From positions 1 through 33,241 of the forward strand of contig JADIMT010000092.1 of the NCBI GenBank assembly GCA_017694595.1: a DNA stretch of 33,241 bases. The letters run 5' to 3'. Source of the DNA: Candidatus Ornithospirochaeta stercoripullorum. Lineage in GTDB: Bacteria > Spirochaetota > Spirochaetia > Sphaerochaetales > Sphaerochaetaceae. Below the pieces are notes generated by a model. The model did no database searches. It saw only the letters and a list, made by a program, of their open reading frames with translations, and had not been told where the DNA came from. Within the stretch, counting starts at the first letter, position 1, and each line of letters starts with the position of its first letter. Of the stretch, positions 27,896 to 33,241 are shown piece by piece. The position numbers were made by a program, and so were the translations under genes.

Positions 27896-29497
27896 TCAGC
27901 TTGCCTGCTGTTCTATCCTGAACCAGAAAGGCGTTCCGGCTCTGCCATTTGCAAGCCGTACAGAATACCTGAGAGCATTGCCTGCCATACATAGGATCAT
28001 CCATTCAGTCTCTATGTTCCTTATCCCATGCGTCCGGAATCTGCGGTAGCCGAATGCGGCCTTGAGAAGGGAGAAGGAGCCCTCGGCCTGTATGCTCCGG
28101 TTTATCCGCATCTCTATTCCCTTCTCGCTTGTTATCAGAACTTCGCTCTTCCTTCTGTATTTCTCAGCATCAATATCTATCGTAAGACGCTTGTAATCAT
28201 GCTTATCAGCAGTGGAAAGCATGCACTGCTTCCTTAAAGGACAGCTCTTGCAGCCTCTCCTTGCCTCATGCACCTGTCCCCTGGAAGTGTCATGCACATG
28301 GTAGAGCTTATGCCCTCTCATGCAGGTGAAGACATTGCTTTCTTCGTCGTATGCGAAACTGGTCTTCAGAGAAGGATTCTTTCTTCTCTTCCTTTTCTTG
28401 TCCTCCTCATGGTACTGCGGCTTGATGTATGCCTTCTTCTCATGCTCATCAAGCCATCTGTAATTCTCCTTTATGTCATAGCCTGAATCCGCACAGTACG
28501 AATCATAGGAGAACCCATCTTTCTCCAGCTTCTCGAGCATCGGTATCATCGTGCGGTAGTCAGTGCGGTCCATGAATGCTCCGCAGGCAATCACATAGCC
28601 GTTCTGGACGAGGTCCTGCATGTTGTATGCCGCCTTGAGCTGCCCGTTGCGTATGTAGTCTTCCTTCATCCTCATGAACGTCGCATCCTCATCCGTCTTT
28701 GGAAGGCTGTTCCTCCCGCTCTCCTTCATCTTCCGTATCCATGAGATGTAATTCGCTATCTTCTGCTTCTCCTCGCGTATCTTCTTCCAGTCCCTCTGTT
28801 CCTGTGAAAGGTGATGGCCGCGGCCGCTGGCTGATGGGAACCTGACGCCGTTCTTCTGCATCAGATCCTCAATGGAATCCATGACAGCCATAACGTTCTT
28901 TTCCGTAACTTCAGCTTCAAGGCCATATGAACTTGAAATCGCGGAAACCCCTCATCAGGGCCTTTGCCAGATTCTTCTCGCATCCCGTGCGCCACACGAA
29001 TGTGTATTTCCCGGCTGCGCTCTCTATCTTCGTCCCATCCTGGAATACTGCTTGCCCATCAAGCTCCCCAAGCTCCATGAGCTTCATCACGCTCTGCCTC
29101 ATGATGTCGGCTATCGCGTCATGGCTATTACGGATGAATCTGTCTATCGTGGAGTGGTCTGGTATCCTGCCCATGCCAACGATCCTCATGCATACGCAGT
29201 CACGCCTCATCAGCTTCTCTATCTCCCTGGATGAGAAACAGCCGTTCATGTATGAATATATCAGAAGTACCATCATCTTCGACGGATGTATGGCAAATGG
29301 GCGTCCAAGGCTTCTATGTATGAGGAATATGTTCCATCAAGCGGTATTGAGAGGTTCAGATACAGTTGTCCGTCTTCGAGATTCAGGATATTATTATTCA
29401 TGGCCATATGGCTTAAGCAAGTCCTCCTGTTTATTTCTTTGTGGTATCTGAAATTATAACAGAAAAGGCTTGCTTTTTCTATGCCAAGACGCCTCAA
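27896..29497 (-). pseudogene. IS1182-family transposase, disrupted into three ORF fragments
   Basis: Fragments 29273..29497, 28917..29276 and 27896..28891 read in succession as one transposase (N-term; GRPFAIHPSKMMVLLIYSYMNGCFSSREIEKLMRRD; C-term with CADSGYDIKENYRWL and GSFSLLKAAFGYRRFRTHG) but lie in different frames. Confidence 0.85.
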
Positions 29498-29556
29498 TTC
29501 CTGAATTAATTCGTTTTATTGGAAGAAATTATACAGCTTTTGCCTAGACAGCAGAA

Positions 29557-29581
29557 GACCGTCGCTTTTTTTGCGACGGTC
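29557..29581. repeat. perfect 9-bp stem hairpin with T7 loop at the right end of the IS
   Basis: GACCGTCGC-TTTTTTT-GCGACGGTC. Confidence 0.75.
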
Positions 29582-29607
29582 CCCTTATTATCCACTTATT
29601 TATTGGA

Positions 29608-30870
29608 TCACTCGTGGATGTCTCCATATGTCTCGAGAAGAGTGTCACATGTAATGCGGATAACATCTTCGCCTGTAATCTCGCCAGCAACTGCTCTAGC
29701 AAGGTTGTCACGGAGTGTGTTGCCCCAGTCCTTACCAATGTAAGAAGACTCGATAGCTTTATCTCTCTCCGGACCTGCATCTGTAGCATTGAGCTCCTGA
29801 ACGAAGATATCAAGACCAGGAACATCGTAATCAACTTCGATTCCCTTGACACCTGGCAGATAGTTTCCATCCTTGCAGTACTGGATGTAGTTTTCTGGCT
29901 GGAAGAACCAATTGATGAACTCAACTGCAGCCTCTTCCTGGCCTGTTCCATCGAATGCGTAGAGGAAGTTACCACCAAGACATGTAGCAACTGTTGTCTC
30001 ATATGGCATCAGAACAGGAATCCATTCGAAGTCCTTGATGTTCTCCATGTAGTCTGTGATAACCCAGTTACCAGCAAGGTGAGCAGCAACACGACCAGTC
30101 TTGAACATCTGCTGAGCGTTCTCTGTTCCGAGACCTGCGGAAACTGATGAGTATCCATTCTTATAGAGTGAAAGAATGAAGTCGATTGCTTCCTTTGTCT
30201 CAGGGCTATCGAGAATAAGGTGCTTCGGATCTTCTGGATCGAAGAAGAGTGAACCGAACTGATAAAGAATAGTTCTGATTCTCTGCTGTGAGTAGTCAAT
30301 TACAAGAGCATAGTCGAGTGTATCCTCGTTAGCTGCCATAACCTGATCAAGGGCTGCCATGAATTCATCCCATGTCCATCTCTCTTCCTCTGTGAGAGGA
30401 TAGGAAACACCAGCTTTGTCGAATGCTGTCTTGTTGATGATGAGACCTACAGCTGTAGCATTGACTGTACCTGCAATGAGCTCGCCTGTAGCTGGGCTTG
30501 TTCCGTCCATTGCGAAAGAGTCACCTGTAAGATCACCAACCTTGCCCTCGAGAGAATATGCCAGATCATTATACTGGATGAAGTGGCCAGAGCGGATAAG
30601 AGCTGGAAGGTCATGAGCCATTGCTCTGTTCTGAATCTGTGTCTGCATATCGCCATAAGCGATTTCATTGATGAAGACCTGGATTCCCTTATCTGCATAT
30701 TCAGCATTGAATCTCTCGACAGCTTTAGCCATCGCTCCGCCTTCAAGTGTATCATCTGAAAGAAGAATCTCAAGGCGTTCTACACCACCGGATGACTCTC
30801 CACTACCACCAGCCCAAACGCCAGTAATAAGGAGTGAAAGCACAAGGAATGCTGCTAAGAATTTCTTCAT
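29608..30870 (-). CDS. carbohydrate ABC transporter extracellular solute-binding protein
   Basis: Signal peptide MKKFLAAFLVLSLLITGVWAGGSGESSGG; SBP family 1 features such as FKTGRVAAHLAGNWVI, EERWTWDEFMAALDQV; start at SD-preceded ATG 30870. Confidence 0.92.
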   Translation of the reverse strand: MKKFLAAFLVLSLLITGVWAGGSGESSGGVERLEILLSDDTLEGGAMAKAVERFNAEYADKGIQVFINEIAYGDMQTQIQNRAMAHDLPALIRSGHFIQYNDLAYSLEGKVGDLTGDSFAMDGTSPATGELIAGTVNATAVGLIINKTAFDKAGVSYPLTEEERWTWDEFMAALDQVMAANEDTLDYALVIDYSQQRIRTILYQFGSLFFDPEDPKHLILDSPETKEAIDFILSLYKNGYSSVSAGLGTENAQQMFKTGRVAAHLAGNWVITDYMENIKDFEWIPVLMPYETTVATCLGGNFLYAFDGTGQEEAAVEFINWFFQPENYIQYCKDGNYLPGVKGIEVDYDVPGLDIFVQELNATDAGPERDKAIESSYIGKDWGNTLRDNLARAVAGEITGEDVIRITCDTLLETYGDIHE

Positions 30871-31043
30871 ATGTTTCTCCTTTTTATTATTCCTATCGGT
30901 TAGTCTACACCCAGTATCTAGGGCAATTCTACTCACATTTTGCTATCATATTCTACTTTACCATGATTTCTTGTTAAAAATCTGGAAATCATAAAGTCAA
31001 AGGCCTTCAGGACAAGCCTTTTTGCAATGCTTTTCTAAAAGCA

Positions 31044-31073
31044 CCTCTCCTTCAGCTTTCACATCAGGAGAGG
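31044..31073 (-). terminator. Rho-independent terminator after glyA
   Basis: Minus strand CCTCTCCT-gatgtgaaagctga-AGGAGAGG followed by TGCTTTTAG. Confidence 0.65.
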
Positions 31074-31079
31074 CATGAA

Positions 31080-32588
31080 TCAGCCAAGAGGGAATTCCTT
31101 CTCAAGGAAATCCAGATCAAGCTCAGGATAAAGGACGAAAGCGTCGAGGAGCGCTTTGACTCTACGCCTTGCTTCTTCCATCACGCTCTCTGGAGCTTTG
31201 GCTTTGTTTTTAGACAACTCACCAGCGTGCTCACCCTTCGTCAGCTTTACAGGATGGGCAGCTTTCAGGACAGTGGCAATGATTGATGCAACCTCCTCCA
31301 TCTCCTGCTCCCCCATTCCAAGCGTCGTGAGAGCGGGAGTGCCCAAGCGCAGGCCAGATGTGTACCAAGGTCCATTACTGTCAAACGGAAGCGCATTACG
31401 ATTGAGTGTGATACCACATTCTCTCAAAAGGCTTTCTGCTTGACGTCCGTTGAGACCAAATGGACGTACATCCAGCAGCATCAGGTGGTTATCAGTGCCG
31501 CCAGTTGCTACAGGAATGCCTTCTTTCATGCAGCTCGATGCGAGATGACGTGCATTCTGGACAATTCTATCCGCATACGCTCTGAAGTCCGGCTTTAAAG
31601 CTTCTTCCAGTGCCACAGCTTTTGCGGCAAGGATATTCGGCAGCGGTCCGCCAATGACAAGAGGACAGCCTTTATCGACAGAAGCTGCAAATGCTTCCTT
31701 GCACAGAATCATACCTCCTCTGGGGCCTCTGAGCGTCTTATGCGTAGTTGTTGTCACGACATCAGCCCACTGGACTGGATTGAAATCGCCCTGGAAGACT
31801 TTACCAGCCACAAGTCCTGCAAAATGTGCCATATCAACCATGAAGACTGCGTCATATTTATGCGCTATGTCAGCCATGCGATGGAAATCGATTGCTCTCG
31901 GGTATGCAGAATATCCCGCAAGGAGAATCAACGGCCGGATCTCAGCAGTCAGGCGCTCAATCTCATCGTAATCGAGAAGCCCCGTCTCTTTATCTACAGT
32001 ATATGAATAAGCATCGAACATCTGCGCGGAGACATTCTGCCTATAGCCATGCGTCAAATGTCCACCGGAATAGTAATCAAGCCCAAGCAACCTCTGGTTA
32101 TGAGTTGCCTCTCTGATTTTGTTCCAGTCTTCCCTTTTCATGTCAGAAGGATTCTTTATACCCATTTCAGACAACGCAGGCACTTCCACGCGCTCATTCA
32201 GAACAGCCCAGTAAGCACAGAGGTTGGCATCTGCCCCTGAATGCGGCTGTACATAGGCATGCTCTGCCCCAAACAGCTGTCTAGCTTTCTCTGCGGCTTC
32301 CGCTTCTATAGCATCCACATTATCACAACCTGCATAGAATCTATGATAAGGAAAACCTTCGGAGTATTTGTCCGTAAGAAGGTTCCCCATCGCAGCTTGT
32401 ACAGAAAGCGATGAATAGTTCTCGCTGGCAATAAGCTTGAGATATGTTCTCTGGTCCTTAAGTTCATGGACTATCCTTGCAGCAACTGATGGGGAAACAC
32501 GTGCGACAAGATCAAGAGACGCTGTATACATAGCCATCTCTGAAGTCAAGTTCTTCCCGCTTTTCAGATAATCTTCAAATGCACCCAT
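31080..32588 (-). CDS. glyA: serine hydroxymethyltransferase (long form)
   Basis: LIASENYSSLSVQAAMGNLLTDKYSEGFPYHRFYAGCDNVD, VDMAHFAGLVAGKVF, DVVTTTTHKTLRGPRGGMIL (PLP lysine); 502 aa. Confidence 0.96.
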   Translation of the reverse strand: MGAFEDYLKSGKNLTSEMAMYTASLDLVARVSPSVAARIVHELKDQRTYLKLIASENYSSLSVQAAMGNLLTDKYSEGFPYHRFYAGCDNVDAIEAEAAEKARQLFGAEHAYVQPHSGADANLCAYWAVLNERVEVPALSEMGIKNPSDMKREDWNKIREATHNQRLLGLDYYSGGHLTHGYRQNVSAQMFDAYSYTVDKETGLLDYDEIERLTAEIRPLILLAGYSAYPRAIDFHRMADIAHKYDAVFMVDMAHFAGLVAGKVFQGDFNPVQWADVVTTTTHKTLRGPRGGMILCKEAFAASVDKGCPLVIGGPLPNILAAKAVALEEALKPDFRAYADRIVQNARHLASSCMKEGIPVATGGTDNHLMLLDVRPFGLNGRQAESLLRECGITLNRNALPFDSNGPWYTSGLRLGTPALTTLGMGEQEMEEVASIIATVLKAAHPVKLTKGEHAGELSKNKAKAPESVMEEARRRVKALLDAFVLYPELDLDFLEKEFPLG

Positions 32589-32739
32589 ATCTTCCTCCTT
32601 GTGAAAGGATGCATCTAAGAGAAGATGTTTTCAATATCTCTTCATGGCCATCTGATTTCCAATGGTTCTGATGATTGACAGCTTTTGATGGAATAAATAG
32701 ACTGCTAAAGGCTTTGATAAAATATATTAAGGAGAAAAA

Positions 32740-32958
32740 ATGGCAAAGGAAGAAGCAATCGAGGTTGAAGGAGTTGTAAAAGAAGCTCTGCCAAACACTA
32801 TGTTCCGCGTTGAGCTCACAAACAAACTGGTAATCCTCGCACACCTTTCAGGAAAGATGAGGAAGCACTACATCAGAATCGTTCCTGGTGACACAGTGAA
32901 AGTAGAGCTTTCCCCATATGACCTGACAAAGGGCAGAATTGTCTACAGGGAGCGCTAA
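32740..32958 (+). CDS. infA: translation initiation factor IF-1
   Basis: [26 protein letters not shown]...[38 protein letters not shown], 72 aa. Confidence 0.97.
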   Translation: MAKEEAIEVEGVVKEALPNTMFRVELTNKLVILAHLSGKMRKHYIRIVPGDTVKVELSPYDLTKGRIVYRER

Positions 32959-33224
32959 GCTTTAAGGATTATCCAGAGTGCTCCCGAGCCGCCTGCTGAC
33001 TGAGGGGCGCTATATTTTTCGCTTACGATTCCCGATTCATCAAGAACATGTATCACGGCATCGCGGAGAACTCCAATGCCGTCTTCGCTGTGAAGTCCCT
33101 TTCCTGTTATTATCGATATTTTTCTTAAACCGTTCTCCCTGCATTCATCGAGGAAAGACTTCACGCAGCTTTCAGCTTCGGCCACAGTATAGCCATGAAG
33201 ATCGAGCGTAGACTGAGGCATCAT
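32955..33224 (-). CDS. Smr-domain protein (N-terminus may extend beyond the window)
   Basis: [19 protein letters not shown]...[11 protein letters not shown]...GALWIIL; the frame stays open upstream of ATG 33224 to the window end. Confidence 0.88.
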   Translation of the reverse strand: MMPQSTLDLHGYTVAEAESCVKSFLDECRENGLRKISIITGKGLHSEDGIGVLRDAVIHVLDESGIVSEKYSAPQSAGGSGALWIILKA

Positions 33225-33241
33225 AGTGCGAAGCTTGGAGA

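Larger units (their letters stand above)
27727..29583 (-). mobile_element. IS1182-like insertion sequence, approx. 1.86 kb (ends tentative)
   Basis: Contains a degraded IS1182-type transposase; candidate imperfect terminal inverted repeats GGAGCTGTCGCATAAA (27727-27742) and GGGACCGTCGCAAAAA (reverse complement of 29568-29583), 12/16 identical by eye. Confidence 0.6.

Noticed and set aside
28927-29451. 174-aa + strand ORF within the IS
   Set aside because: Antisense to the transposase fragments, low-complexity translation; shadow ORF.
29614-30147. 177-aa + strand ORF antisense to the solute-binding protein gene
   Set aside because: Fully overlaps a clear SBP CDS on the other strand; translation has no recognisable domain, so it is a shadow ORF.
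31000-31035. Second hairpin aaggcc...aagcctttttgc downstream of glyA
   Set aside because: Could be a + strand terminator but no + strand gene precedes it; imperfect stem, so not listed as a feature.
32589-32739. Glycine riboswitch or other leader RNA upstream of glyA
   Set aside because: The 150-nt divergent region shows no recognisable riboswitch core by eye; a covariance-model scan would be needed.

Overview
The window is a densely packed bacterial chromosomal segment. The gene repertoire (eukaryote-type hexokinase, archaeal-type UMP kinase, long-form GlyA, family II PPase with CBS/DRTGG insert) suggests a Spirochaete, but that is inference from family content, not a taxonomic test. I support about 30 protein genes: argH, ssb, pyrH, a radical SAM activase-like gene, patatin, a nucleosidase, a pyridoxal kinase, hexokinase, a UMF1-type MFS gene, a NifX/NafY-like gene, sbcB, prfA-prmC-rel, a PPase, rpiB, a PLD lipoprotein, a HAD-cytidine deaminase fusion, a dihydropyrimidinase, a CUT1 sugar ABC transporter with a divergent large putative carbohydrate-active protein, glyA, infA and an Smr-domain gene. 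One decayed IS1182-like element is present. I see no CRISPR array, tRNA, rRNA, prophage or clear defence island. The most unusual signals are: (i) all seven native convergent gene pairs abut or overlap at their stop codons (+1 to -44 nt), and the only exception is an IS sitting in what would otherwise be a ~31-nt convergent junction; (ii) a HAD phosphatase-cytidine deaminase fusion translationally coupled to a dihydropyrimidinase; (iii) an 809-aa protein of unrecognised family associated with a sugar ABC transporter; (iv) two adjacent secreted proteins with beta-barrel-like C-termini.
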